From NCBI GenBank assembly GCA_007124345.1, contig SLFH01000127.1, positions 1 to 12,660 on the forward strand: a stretch of DNA of 12,660 bases, in the 5' to 3' direction. Origin of the DNA: Phycisphaerales bacterium (GTDB lineage: Bacteria; Planctomycetota; Phycisphaerae; Phycisphaerales; UBA1924). Both the position numbers and the translations under genes were made by a program. The notes beneath the pieces are model-generated. The model was not told the origin of the DNA, did not search any database, and worked only from the letters and a program-made list of their open reading frames with translations. Below, one piece after another: positions 1-7,900 of this stretch. Numbering within the stretch: position 1 is the first letter of the stretch; each line of letters begins with the position of its first letter.

Positions 1-289
1 CGCCGACCGAGAGGACGCCCGAGCCTCGTTCGATGTCGGCTTCAAGGTGGTCGCGGGCGTCGTGGACCTCCTGGAGGATGCGTCTGGCGCGGAGGAGGAG
101 TGCGCGTCCGGCGTCGGTGAGGGCCACGCCGCGCCCCATTCGGTCGAACAGGGGCGCCCCGAGGGAGTCTTCGAGTTTCTTGATCTGCTGGCTGAGGGAG
201 GGCTGGGCGACCCTGCATCGCTGGGCGGCTCGGCTGATGCTGCCGGCCTCGGCCGCGGCGACGAAGTACCGGAGCTGGTGCAGTTCCAT
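1..289 (-). CDS. oxyR: LysR-family transcriptional regulator, OxyR-like (N-terminal 96 residues, partial)
   Basis: The minus strand encodes an N-terminal LysR DNA-binding domain starting MELHQLRYFVAAAEAGS; the gene runs off the left edge, so only 96 residues are visible. Residues 1-60 form the winged helix-turn-helix: the recognition region reads AAQRCRVAQPSLSQQIKKLE and is followed by LGAPLFDRMGRGVALTDAG, both classic LysR signatures. The linker helix (RARRILQEVHDARDHLEAD) follows. The start at 289 is chosen because MELHQLRYF is the usual beginning of such proteins; there is no Shine-Dalgarno sequence, and a good -10 lies only a few bases upstream, so the mRNA may be leaderless. The gene is divergent from a catalase and shares with it a region carrying OxyR-type sites, so a peroxide-sensing OxyR is the likeliest identity. 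The redox cysteines that would prove this lie outside the window, so another LysR regulator remains possible. Confidence 0.8.
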   Translation of the reverse strand, partial: MELHQLRYFVAAAEAGSISRAAQRCRVAQPSLSQQIKKLEDSLGAPLFDRMGRGVALTDAGRALLLRARRILQEVHDARDHLEADIERGSGVLSVG

Positions 290-335
290 AGGCAAATACT
301 ATAGTACATCACGATCAAGAATAGTTGACAGTTAT
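288..335. promoter_or_regulatory. OxyR/LysR binding region: two ATAG-N7-CTAT-type sites in the divergent intergenic region
   Basis: Site 1 at 288-302 is a perfect ATAG-N7-CTAT. Site 2 at 321-335 is ATAG-N7-TTAT, one base off. Both also satisfy the LysR T-N11-A rule (T289/A301 and T322/A334). This matches the published OxyR consensus of ATAG and CTAT elements separated by 7 bases. The two sites are separated by 18 bases rather than 7, one helical turn more than the tight four-element array. Site 1 overlaps the regulator start codon and -10, which would suit autorepression; site 2 lies just upstream of the catalase promoter, which would suit activation. The motifs are seen directly; the binding and its consequences are inferred. 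Confidence 0.6.
298..303 (-). promoter_or_regulatory. Putative -10 element of the OxyR-like regulator
   Basis: On the minus strand these bases read TATAGT, five of six matches to TATAAT. No convincing -35 is found 16-18 bases upstream. A transcript would begin close to base 291, only a few bases before the ATG at 289, which agrees with the missing Shine-Dalgarno sequence. The element lies inside the OxyR-type site region. Confidence 0.35.
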
Positions 336-364
336 AGCGGATCCCGCTAGCCTGTCCGTATAAC
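325..364 (+). promoter_or_regulatory. Putative catalase promoter region
   Basis: Two readings are possible. A perfect TTGACA lies at 325-330, with a poor -10 (TAGCCT, 348-353) at 17-base spacing. Alternatively TATAAC at 359-364 is a five-of-six -10 with no -35 at the right distance. The second reading is typical of an activator-dependent promoter and would put the OxyR-like site at 321-335 roughly 36-50 bases upstream of the transcription start, where OxyR usually contacts RNA polymerase. A 5' leader of about 70 bases would follow, containing a small GGCCC/GGGCC hairpin at 392-404. Confidence 0.4.
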
Positions 365-428
365 GACTAGGAACCCGCCCCGATGGCGTGCGGCCCGCAG
401 GGCCCGCCTCGGACGATGCACCAGCCAC

Positions 429-434
429 GGGAGG
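429..434 (+). promoter_or_regulatory. Catalase ribosome binding site
   Basis: GGGAGG five bases before the ATG at 440 is the best Shine-Dalgarno sequence in the window. It fixes the start at 440 and argues against the in-frame upstream ATG at 383, which would add 19 residues unlike catalase N-termini. Confidence 0.75.
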
Positions 435-439
435 CAGTC

Positions 440-1951
440 ATGAGCCAGAACAGCGACAGCAACAACCAGAAGAAGTGCCCGGTCCTGACGACCGCCGAGG
501 GCGCCCCGATCGGGCGTCAGCACGCGTTGACCGCCGGGCCCAAGGGCCCGCTCCTGATGCAGGATGTGCAACTCGTCGAGCAGATGCAGCACTTCAACCG
601 CGAGCGGATCCCCGAGCGTGTGGTGCACGCCAAGGGCTCTGGTGCGTACGGGACCTTCACCGTCACGCACGACATCACCAAACACACCAAGGCGTCGATC
701 TTCTCGAAGGTCGGCAAGGAGACCGAGTGCTTCCTGCGGTTCTCGACGGTCGCGGGCGAGCGCGGGGCGGCGGACGCCGAGCGCGATGTCCGCGGCTTTG
801 CGATCAAGTTCTACACCGACGAAGGCAACTGGGACATGGTGGGCAACAACACCCCCGTGTTCTTCGTGCGTGATCCGTACAAGTTCCAGAACTTCATCCA
901 CACGCAGAAGCGCGACCCCAAGAGCAATGTCCGCGACATGGACATGCAGTGGGACTTTTGGAGCCAGTGCCCCGAGTCGCTGCACCAGGTGACGATCCTG
1001 TTCTCCGACCGCGGCCTTCCCGCCTCATACCGAAATGTCCACGGGTTCGGCAGCCATACCTACAGCCTGATCAACGCCGAGGGCGAGCGGGTGTGGGTGA
1101 AGTTCCACTTCAAGAGCAACCAAGGCATCAAGAACTGGATGGACGACGAGGCGGCCAAGGTCGTCGGCGAGGACCGCGAGAGCCACCAGCGCGACCTGTT
1201 TACGGCGATCGAGCGGGGCGAGTTCCCGAGCTGGACGCTGAAGATCCAGGTGATGACCCAGAACCAGGCCGACGAGTGGTCGAAGAAGACGGGCTGGAAC
1301 CCGTTCGACCTGACGAAGGTCTGGCCGCACGGGGACTTCCCGCTGATCGAGGTCGGCAAGCTGGAGCTGAACCGCAACCCCGAGAACTACCACGCCGAAG
1401 TCGAGCAGGCGGCGTTCAAGCCCTCGGCGCTGGTGCCCGGCATCGGCCCGAGCCCGGACAAGATGCTGCAGGCGAGGCTGATGTCGTACGCCGACACGCA
1501 CCTGCACCGCCTTGGCGTGAACCACCACCAGATCCCGGTGAACAAGCCGCGCTGCCCGGTGATGCACTACATGCGTGACGGCCAGGGCGCGACGGCGGAG
1601 ACCTATGGGAGCATGCCGAACTACTGGCCCAACAGCCGCTCGGGCACGCCGCTGCCCGACGAGAAATTCGTCGACCCGGCGTGGGACATCGGCGAGGCGA
1701 TCGTCGATCGGTACGACTCGACGGTCGACCACGACGACTACACGCAGCCCGGTAACCTGTACCGCATGTTTGACGACGCCCACCGTGATCGGCTGGCGAC
1801 CAGGATCGCCGGGGTGCTCGGCCAGGCCCGAGAAGAGGTCCAGATGCGTCAGCTCTGCCACTTCTTCAGGGCCGACGAGGACTATGGGCGTCGAGTCGCC
1901 GAGAAGCTCGGCGTTGATGTTTCGTCGTTCATGCAGACCGCCGGCGCCTGA
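440..1951 (+). CDS. katA: Monofunctional heme catalase, small-subunit type
   Basis: Converts 2 H2O2 to water and oxygen using heme. The 503-residue length is normal for small-subunit (clade 3-type) catalases, which lack the extra C-terminal domain of large-subunit enzymes. The distal catalytic His is H63 (ERVVHAKGSGAYG), the distal Asn is N136 (GNNTPVFFVRD), and the proximal heme ligand is Y350 within RLMSYADTHLHRLG, with R346 one helical turn before it. The segment FSTVAGERGAADAERDVRGFA and the NADPH-domain sequence VWPHGDFPLIEVG are also typical. No signal peptide is seen, so the enzyme should be cytoplasmic. It is transcribed away from an OxyR-like gene with OxyR-type sites between them and ends in its own terminator, so it is probably monocistronic and peroxide-induced. 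The family call is secure; the symbol katA is by family type, not proven orthology. Confidence 0.96.
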   Translation: MSQNSDSNNQKKCPVLTTAEGAPIGRQHALTAGPKGPLLMQDVQLVEQMQHFNRERIPERVVHAKGSGAYGTFTVTHDITKHTKASIFSKVGKETECFLRFSTVAGERGAADAERDVRGFAIKFYTDEGNWDMVGNNTPVFFVRDPYKFQNFIHTQKRDPKSNVRDMDMQWDFWSQCPESLHQVTILFSDRGLPASYRNVHGFGSHTYSLINAEGERVWVKFHFKSNQGIKNWMDDEAAKVVGEDRESHQRDLFTAIERGEFPSWTLKIQVMTQNQADEWSKKTGWNPFDLTKVWPHGDFPLIEVGKLELNRNPENYHAEVEQAAFKPSALVPGIGPSPDKMLQARLMSYADTHLHRLGVNHHQIPVNKPRCPVMHYMRDGQGATAETYGSMPNYWPNSRSGTPLPDEKFVDPAWDIGEAIVDRYDSTVDHDDYTQPGNLYRMFDDAHRDRLATRIAGVLGQAREEVQMRQLCHFFRADEDYGRRVAEKLGVDVSSFMQTAGA

Positions 1952-1975
1952 ATCCCGGCTGGAGCTCGCCCGTTC

Positions 1976-2017
1976 GCCGTCGGGGCCTTCCGTTTGGGGG
2001 CCCCGGCGGTCTTTTGT
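1976..2017 (+). terminator. Intrinsic terminator after the catalase gene
   Basis: An 11-bp stem pairs 1977-1987 with 1999-2009 (CCGTCGGGGCC against GGCCCCGGCGG, one G-T pair), with an 11-base loop. It is followed at once by TCTTTTGT. It begins 25 bases after the catalase stop and is the only hairpin in the window with a proper T-run. Confidence 0.85.
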
Positions 2018-2040
2018 GAACACGCCGGCATCCGGTGCGG

Positions 2041-2093
2041 GGCACACAGAGTCTGAATACAAGGTTCGGTAGACATCGGCGCGCCGGTGTGCC
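2041..2093 (+). promoter_or_regulatory. Inverted repeats upstream of the alkaline phosphatase gene
   Basis: GGCACAC (2041-2047) and GTGTGCC (2087-2093) are exact reverse complements 39 bases apart. Inside the right arm lies a 16-bp near-perfect palindrome, CATCGGCGCGCCGGTG (2074-2089, one mismatched pair). This could be an operator or a structured 5' leader. No recognisable PHO box or promoter pair is visible in the region, so the function is unknown. Confidence 0.3.
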
Positions 2094-2104
2094 ACCATCG
2101 GTTC

Positions 2105-3520
2105 ATGCGCAACGATCCAAATCCGCCGGGCGGGCTGAGCCGCAGAGGTTTCATGGGGTTTGTCGCCGGCAGCTCGCTCGCCGCGGCGGGGGGCGGGGCT
2201 TCCGCGTCGTTGCTCGGCGAGCGGAGCGTGACGCGTCGGCGCCGCGCCCGCAATGTGATCTTCATGGTCTCCGACGGGATGAGCGCCGGGACCTGGACGC
2301 TGGCGGACATGGCGTCGCGCCGGAGGCACGGTCGCCCCAGCGCCTGGGCGAGGCTGATGGGTATGCAGGGCGCCAGGCGATCGATGTGCGCGACGGAGGC
2401 GGCGGACTCGCTGGTGACAGATTCCGCTGCGGCGGCGGTCGCATGGAGCATCGGCGAGCGCGTCAACAACGGCGCTCTGTGCATCACGCCCGACGGGCGA
2501 GAGCCGACGCCGTTGCTGGTAAAGGCCCGGGAGCGCGGCATGAAGACAGGTGTGGTGACGACCACGCTCATTCCTCACGCAACCCCGGCAGGCTTTGTGG
2601 TGAACATTCCGAGCCGAGCGATGTACCGCGAGATCGCTGACCAGATGATCGATCGCGAGATCGATGTGATGCTGGGCGGCGGCGGGGAGTTCTTCCCGCC
2701 CGAACTGCTCGGGCGTCACGAGGGACTGACGATCGCGCGTAACGCCGGGGAACTCCGACAGAGCCATCTTGACGGATCGGGGCGGCTGCTGGGCATGTTC
2801 GCTGACAGCCACATGGCTTACGAGCGTGACCGCACGCCCGAGGAGCCCTCTCTGGCGGAGATGACCGACCTGGCCCTGCGTCGATTGCACCGGGATGCGT
2901 CTGATGCGGGCGCCGGCTTCTGCGTGCAGATCGAGGGGGCTCGCGTGGACCACGCGGCGCACGGGAACGACCCCGTTGGCCTGGTCTTCGATCAGCTCGC
3001 CTTCGACGACGCGGTCGAGGTTGCGATGAAGTTCACGGCCGAGCGTGACGACACGCTGCTCATCGTGACGACCGATCACGCCAATTCGAATCCTGGCCTG
3101 ACGCTGTACAGGGCTGCCGCCGAGAACGGGTTCGAGCGGCTGCTCAACGCCCGGCACTCGGCCGCCTGGATCCGGGGCCGCCTGCCCCGGACCGAGGACG
3201 AAGCGGAGTGGAAGCGGCTGACGCACGAGCTCGTGCTTTCGGCGGCGGGGTGTGATCTGACCGATGAGGAGCTCGGCTGGCTCGCCCGCGAGCGGCTGCA
3301 CGGGGAGCGCGTGCACGGGTTCGACGCGCTGAACACGCTGATCGGCAACCTCGGGGCGGTTTTGGCGAACCACTACGCCGTCGGCTTCATGAGCCGGCAC
3401 CACACGGCGGACATGGTCGAGCTGACGGCGATCGGGCCGGGCTCGGAGCTGCTCGAACCTGTCTGCCACCTGGCGGATGTGCATAGCGTGGTGACCGAGG
3501 CGGCGTCGATCCAGAGCTGA
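2105..3520 (+). CDS. Tat-exported alkaline phosphatase (PhoA superfamily)
   Basis: Hydrolyses phosphate monoesters in the periplasm. The 471-residue protein opens with a twin-arginine signal (SRRGFMGF at residues 12-19, then an Ala/Gly-rich stretch), so it is exported folded. All catalytic elements are present in PhoA order: metal-binding D57 (FMVSDGMS), nucleophile S107 in VTDSAAAAVAW, H158 and T160 (PHATPAG), E277/D282/H286 (EGARVDHAAH), D324/H325 (TTDHANS) and H433 (RHHTADM). Residues equivalent to E. coli Asp153 and Lys328 are His158 and His283, as in many non-enterobacterial enzymes. The ATG at 2105 is preferred over an in-frame GTG at 2087, which overlaps a palindrome and only adds six residues before the signal; neither has a clear ribosome binding site. 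The gene stands alone between the catalase terminator and a hairpin. The family is secure; the natural substrate is not known. Confidence 0.92.
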   Translation: MRNDPNPPGGLSRRGFMGFVAGSSLAAAGGGASASLLGERSVTRRRRARNVIFMVSDGMSAGTWTLADMASRRRHGRPSAWARLMGMQGARRSMCATEAADSLVTDSAAAAVAWSIGERVNNGALCITPDGREPTPLLVKARERGMKTGVVTTTLIPHATPAGFVVNIPSRAMYREIADQMIDREIDVMLGGGGEFFPPELLGRHEGLTIARNAGELRQSHLDGSGRLLGMFADSHMAYERDRTPEEPSLAEMTDLALRRLHRDASDAGAGFCVQIEGARVDHAAHGNDPVGLVFDQLAFDDAVEVAMKFTAERDDTLLIVTTDHANSNPGLTLYRAAAENGFERLLNARHSAAWIRGRLPRTEDEAEWKRLTHELVLSAAGCDLTDEELGWLARERLHGERVHGFDALNTLIGNLGAVLANHYAVGFMSRHHTADMVELTAIGPGSELLEPVCHLADVHSVVTEAASIQS

Positions 3521-3521
3521 T

Positions 3522-3546
3522 CGAACGGGCCGGGACGGTCCGTTCG
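3522..3546 (+). terminator. Hairpin after the alkaline phosphatase gene, possible terminator
   Basis: A 9-10-bp stem pairs 3522-3531 with 3537-3546 (GAACGGGCC with GGTCCGTTC, one G-T pair) around a 5-base loop, starting one base after the stop codon. There is no T-run behind it, so it may be a non-canonical terminator or an mRNA-stabilising 3' hairpin. I see no clear promoter or other element in the remaining intergenic bases up to 3735, although the RND operon promoter should lie there. Confidence 0.4.
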
Positions 3547-3735
3547 GTCGCTGGAAACTGCATCCTTGCGCTCGTCTCTCGCTACCAGTGGGTGCGGGGT
3601 TGTTTCTGTTGTTGGGCGGAACACTCGACAGCCGATCGGGGTTATGCCCGCGATCTCTAAAAAGCCCGCATATTGCCCTGACCGATCGCCGCGTGGAGGC
3701 ATCCGCGTCGGCTCCAGTCGCGAAGCCTGACGACC

Positions 3736-4965
3736 ATGACGCAACCGCGTTCTTCAATCCGCTCGGTCCGACGATCCACGGGATGGTTTCGGCCGGGCAT
3801 GATCGGTATCTGTGCGTTGCTCGGCTTCGGGCCGCCCCTTGCAGGCTGCGGCGAGGAGGAGAGCGCCAACGCCTCCCCCGCTTCGGCGCAGGGTCCGGTC
3901 GAGGTGCTGGTGGTCGAGGCGTGGACGAGCCCGATCGAACGAAAGCTGCGGCTGGTCGGATCAACGAGGGCTGTCGATGCGGTGACTGTGACCGCGGAGG
4001 TGACGGGCACGGTCTCGTGGATCGGGTTCGACGACGAGGCGATGGTCATCGAGAACCAGGAACTGATCAAGCTCGACGACCGTCGGGCCTCGGCAGACCT
4101 GCGAGCGGCTGAGGCCAGGCTCGAACGCCTGAGTCTCCGGCTGGAGCGGACGCGGACCGCGTTCGACCGGGGCGCTGCCAACCCCGCCGAGCTCGACGAC
4201 GCGCGGACCGCTGTTGCCGAGGCCGAGGCCGAGCGCGATCGGGCCGAGGCTGTGCACCAGGACCACACGATCCGTGCGCCCTTTGCGGGGCGGGTGACCC
4301 GGCGGCTGGTGAGCATGGGGGCGCTGGTGAGCCCGGGCGACACGGTCGCGGTGCTCAACAGCGTCGACCCGATGGAGGTCGCGTTCTCGGTGCCCGAGCG
4401 GGCGCTGGCGGACCTCCGGATCGGGCTGGATGTCAAGGCCCAGACACCGGCGTTCGGCGACAAGAGCTTCGACGGCGAGCTCGCGACGATCGGCGCCGAG
4501 ATCGATCCGGTCTCCCGAGCGGCGGATGTGTTCGCCAGGGTCGAGAACCCCGACGGCCTGCTCCGCCCCGGGATGTTCGTGAACATCACGCTGGTAACGG
4601 GCGTCGACCAGAGCGCGGTCTTGGTGCCCGAGTCGGCGCTGGTGATCGAGGGCAACCGCATCGAAGCGTTCGTGATCGAAGACGGCAAGGCGACACGCCG
4701 ACGCGTGCGGCTCGCCACGCGGATGTCCGGGCTCGTCGAGATCGCCGAGGGCATCAAGGCGGGCGAGGTCGTGGTCACCAGCGGCGTGCAGAAACTCCGC
4801 GAGGGCACGCCTGTCAGCGCCTCGGCCGATGAGACACTGGCGGAACTGGGCGTGATCCCGGGCAAGCCCCTGGCCGAGCAGCCGATCATGACCGACGCGG
4901 GCTTTTTCGTCGAGCCGGTGTCGAACCGCGAGCCGGGATTCGCAGACGAGAACGGCGGCGGCTGA
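3736..4965 (+). CDS. RND efflux periplasmic adaptor (membrane fusion protein), lipoprotein
   Basis: This 409-residue HlyD/AcrA-type adaptor would link the downstream inner-membrane pump to an outer-membrane channel. An Arg-rich n-region and a hydrophobic stretch end in the lipobox LAGC, with the lipidated cysteine at residue 38, so it should be membrane-anchored in the periplasm. The first half of the lipoyl/barrel-sandwich domain is around residues 65-113. A helical hairpin spans about 114-175 and is short for the family. The second lipoyl half starts at IRAPFAGRV (179-187). Beta-barrel and membrane-proximal domains follow, including LLRPGMFVNITL and LVPESALVIEG. The ATG at 3736 gives the complete signal peptide; an internal ATG at residue 22 would remove the positive charges. 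Its stop overlaps the start of the permease gene by one base (TGATG), indicating translational coupling. Substrate specificity cannot be read from the sequence. Confidence 0.93.
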   Translation: MTQPRSSIRSVRRSTGWFRPGMIGICALLGFGPPLAGCGEEESANASPASAQGPVEVLVVEAWTSPIERKLRLVGSTRAVDAVTVTAEVTGTVSWIGFDDEAMVIENQELIKLDDRRASADLRAAEARLERLSLRLERTRTAFDRGAANPAELDDARTAVAEAEAERDRAEAVHQDHTIRAPFAGRVTRRLVSMGALVSPGDTVAVLNSVDPMEVAFSVPERALADLRIGLDVKAQTPAFGDKSFDGELATIGAEIDPVSRAADVFARVENPDGLLRPGMFVNITLVTGVDQSAVLVPESALVIEGNRIEAFVIEDGKATRRRVRLATRMSGLVEIAEGIKAGEVVVTSGVQKLREGTPVSASADETLAELGVIPGKPLAEQPIMTDAGFFVEPVSNREPGFADENGGG

Positions 4966-7900
4966 TGGTCATCTCGACGATTTCCGTCCGCAGGCCTGTG
5001 CTCGCCGGCGTCTTTGCCGCGGTGATTCTGGTCTTCGGCCTGGTCTCGCTGACGAGGCTCGAGATCCGGCAGTACCCCGATGTCGACCCGCCGGTGGTCT
5101 CCGTCTCGACGAGCTACCGCGGGGCTTCGGCGTCGGTGGTCGACGCGGAAGTCACCAAGCGCCTGCTCGATCGGCTGACGGGGATCGAGGGCATCCGGTC
5201 GATGGAGTCGACCAGCCGCGACGGCAGCAGCCGCATCAACATCGAGTTCAACCTCACCCGCGATCTGGACCTCGCGGCGGCGGATGTGCGCGACCAGATC
5301 AACCGCGCTCGCGACGATCTGCCGCTGGACGCCGACGAACCGATCGTCCGCAAGGCGAGCAGCGACGCGTCGCCGATCATGTGGCTGAGCCTGACGAGCG
5401 ACCGACTGAACAACCTCGAACTGACGGACTTCGCGTCGCGCCGGCTGGAGGAGCGGCTGTCGCTGGTCGACGGTGTCTCGCGCGTGCGGATCGGCGGCGA
5501 GCGACGCTACGCGATGCGGATCTGGCTCGATCGGCGTGCGATGGCGGCGCGGGGCGTGACGGTTGCTGAGATCGAATCGCGCCTGGAGGCGGAGAACCTC
5601 GAACTGCCCTCCGGGCGTGTCGAGTCGAGGCTGGCGGAGCTCTCGGTGCAGACCGATTCTCGTTTGCAGAGCATCGAGGAGTTCGAGCGGCTGGTGGTCC
5701 GCAGAACCTCCTCGGGGCCGATCCGCCTGATGGATGTCGCCGAGGTGGACCTGGGCGCCGAGGACGACCGCTCGGCGTTCAGCGTGAACGGGCGAAACTC
5801 GGTCTCACTGGGGATCATCCGCCAGTCGAACGCCAACACGGTCGAGGTCGCCAACGCGGTTCGGGCCGAGGTCGATGTGGTCCGGCGCACGCTGCCCGAC
5901 GGGGTCGACCTTGACATCTCGTCGGACGACTCGATCTACATCAACACCTCGATCAGAGAGGTCGCCAAGACCCTCACCATCGCGTTCGGGCTGGTGGTGC
6001 TGGTGATCATGGTCTTCCTGGGATCGCTGCGCGCGACGATCGTGCCGGCGTTAGCGATCCCGGTGTCGGTCTTCGGCACGGTGACGCTGCTGTACGCCGC
6101 GGGGTTCTCGATCAATGTGCTGACGCTGCTGGCGGCGGTGCTGGCGATCGGGCTGGTGGTCGACGACTCGATCGTGGTGCTGGAGAACATCGAGCGCCGG
6201 ATCCGCGGGGGCGAGCCCAAGCTCGCCGCGGCGGTCAACGGGGCCAACGAGGTCGGCTTCGCGGTGATCGCGACGACGGTCGTGCTCGTGGCGGTGTTCG
6301 TCCCGCTGGCGTTCCTGACGGGCGCGGTCGGTCGCCTGTTCACCGAGTTCGGCCTGACGCTCGCGGGCGCGGTGATTATCTCGAGCTTCACCGCTCTGAC
6401 GCTGGGCGCGATGCTCAGCTCGCAGGTGCTGCGCAGGCCCAAGGCTCGCAAGGCCCCGTCCGGGCGGAAGAAGGCCAGGGCCGAGCGGCGCGCCAAGAAG
6501 CGTGCCGCAAACGGCAAGCCCGAGGCCCCGGACACGGGGCTCCTTGGAGGCATGCTGAACCTCTACGGCAGCGCGGTCGGCGTCGCGATCAAGCTCCGGT
6601 GGTTGAGCTTCGTGATGGTGATCGGGATCACCGGGGCCGCGGCGTACTTCTTCGACCGCCTGCCCAGCGAGCTGGCGCCGACGGAGGATCAGGGGCGGTT
6701 CATCATCAGGCTGGACGCGCCGGAGGGCGCCTCGCTGAACTTCACGCGCCGCCAGGTTCAGGAGGTCGAACGGATCCTGAGCGAGCGTTCGGGCGAGGGC
6801 CAGCCGATCACCCGCGTGATCTCGATCGTTGCGCCCGGCTTCGGCGGGGCGAACCAGGTGAACACCGCCCGCATCATCGTCCGGCTGACCGACTGGCGCG
6901 ATCGCGACATCAGCCAGCCCGAACTGGTCGCAGAACTGGCGCCGCGCCTGCGCGCGATCCCCGGCGCGAGAATCATCCCGATCAACCCCGCGGGTTTCGG
7001 CATCCGCGGCGCGGGGGAGCCGATCCAGTACGCCATCGGCGGGCCCGACTTCGAGTCCGCCCGCGAGTGGGCGCAGATCATCGCCGAGGCGGCCGAGGGC
7101 GACCCGATCTTCGACAACCTGCGGATGGACTTCGAGCAGACGCAGCCGCAGCTCTCGGTCTCGATCGACCGCGAGCGAGCGATCGATCTGGGCATCGATG
7201 TGCGGACGATCGGCCGGACGATCCAGACCTTCCTGGGCGGTCGCGAGGTCACCGAGTTTTTCGACCGGGGCGAGCTGTACAAGGTGCTGCTGCAGGCGCG
7301 ACCGTCCGACCGGGCCAACCCCTCGGACCTCTCTGAGATCTATGTGAGGTCCGAGACAGGGTCGCTGGTGCCCTTGTCGGCGCTGGTGACGATGGAGGAG
7401 TCTGGGACGGTCCGCGATCTGACGAGGATCAACGGTGTGCGCCCGGTGGTGCGGAGGGGGCAGGTCGGCGCGGGCTCCTCGCTGGGAGAGGCGCTGGACC
7501 GGCTGGACGAACTCGTGCGCGACCGCCTGCCCCCCGGCGCGTCTGTGAACTATCTTGGCGAGTCGCTGGAGTACCGCGATTCGTCGATGCAGCTGTACAT
7601 CACCTTCGGGCTCGCGCTGCTCTTGGTCTACCTGGCGCTGGCGGCCCAGTTCGAGAGCATCGTGCACCCGTTCACGATCCTGTGCTCGGTGCCCCTGGCG
7701 ATCACGGGCGGCTTGGCGGCGCTCTTGTACACCGGCGAGTCGCTGAACATCTACAGCCAGATCGGGCTGATCCTGCTGATCGGGCTGATGACCAAGAACG
7801 GGATCCTGATGGTCGAGTTCGCCAACCAGCTCCGCGCCCGGGGGATGGATCTGGCCGACGCGGCGCGCGAGGCCGCCAAGATCCGATTCAGGCCGATCAT

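Noticed and set aside
383..439. Upstream in-frame ATG for the catalase
   Set aside because: The 19 extra residues do not resemble catalase N-termini, and a strong Shine-Dalgarno sequence sits right before the ATG at 440.
2087..2104. GTG start for the alkaline phosphatase
   Set aside because: It adds only six residues before the Tat signal, has no ribosome binding site and overlaps a palindrome; the ATG at 2105 is simpler, though not proven.
3547..3735. Riboswitch, small gene or strong promoter in the gap before the RND operon
   Set aside because: I found no conserved aptamer pattern, no credible coding sequence and no -35/-10 pair with proper spacing.
1025..3964. A 979-codon open frame on the minus strand, and other long antisense frames such as 6051-8249 and 8268-9842
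   Set aside because: They lie opposite catalase, phosphatase, RND and transporter genes whose families are certain. Their products are low-complexity and rich in Arg, Pro, His and Val, as expected from the complement of GC-rich codons, with no recognisable domain.
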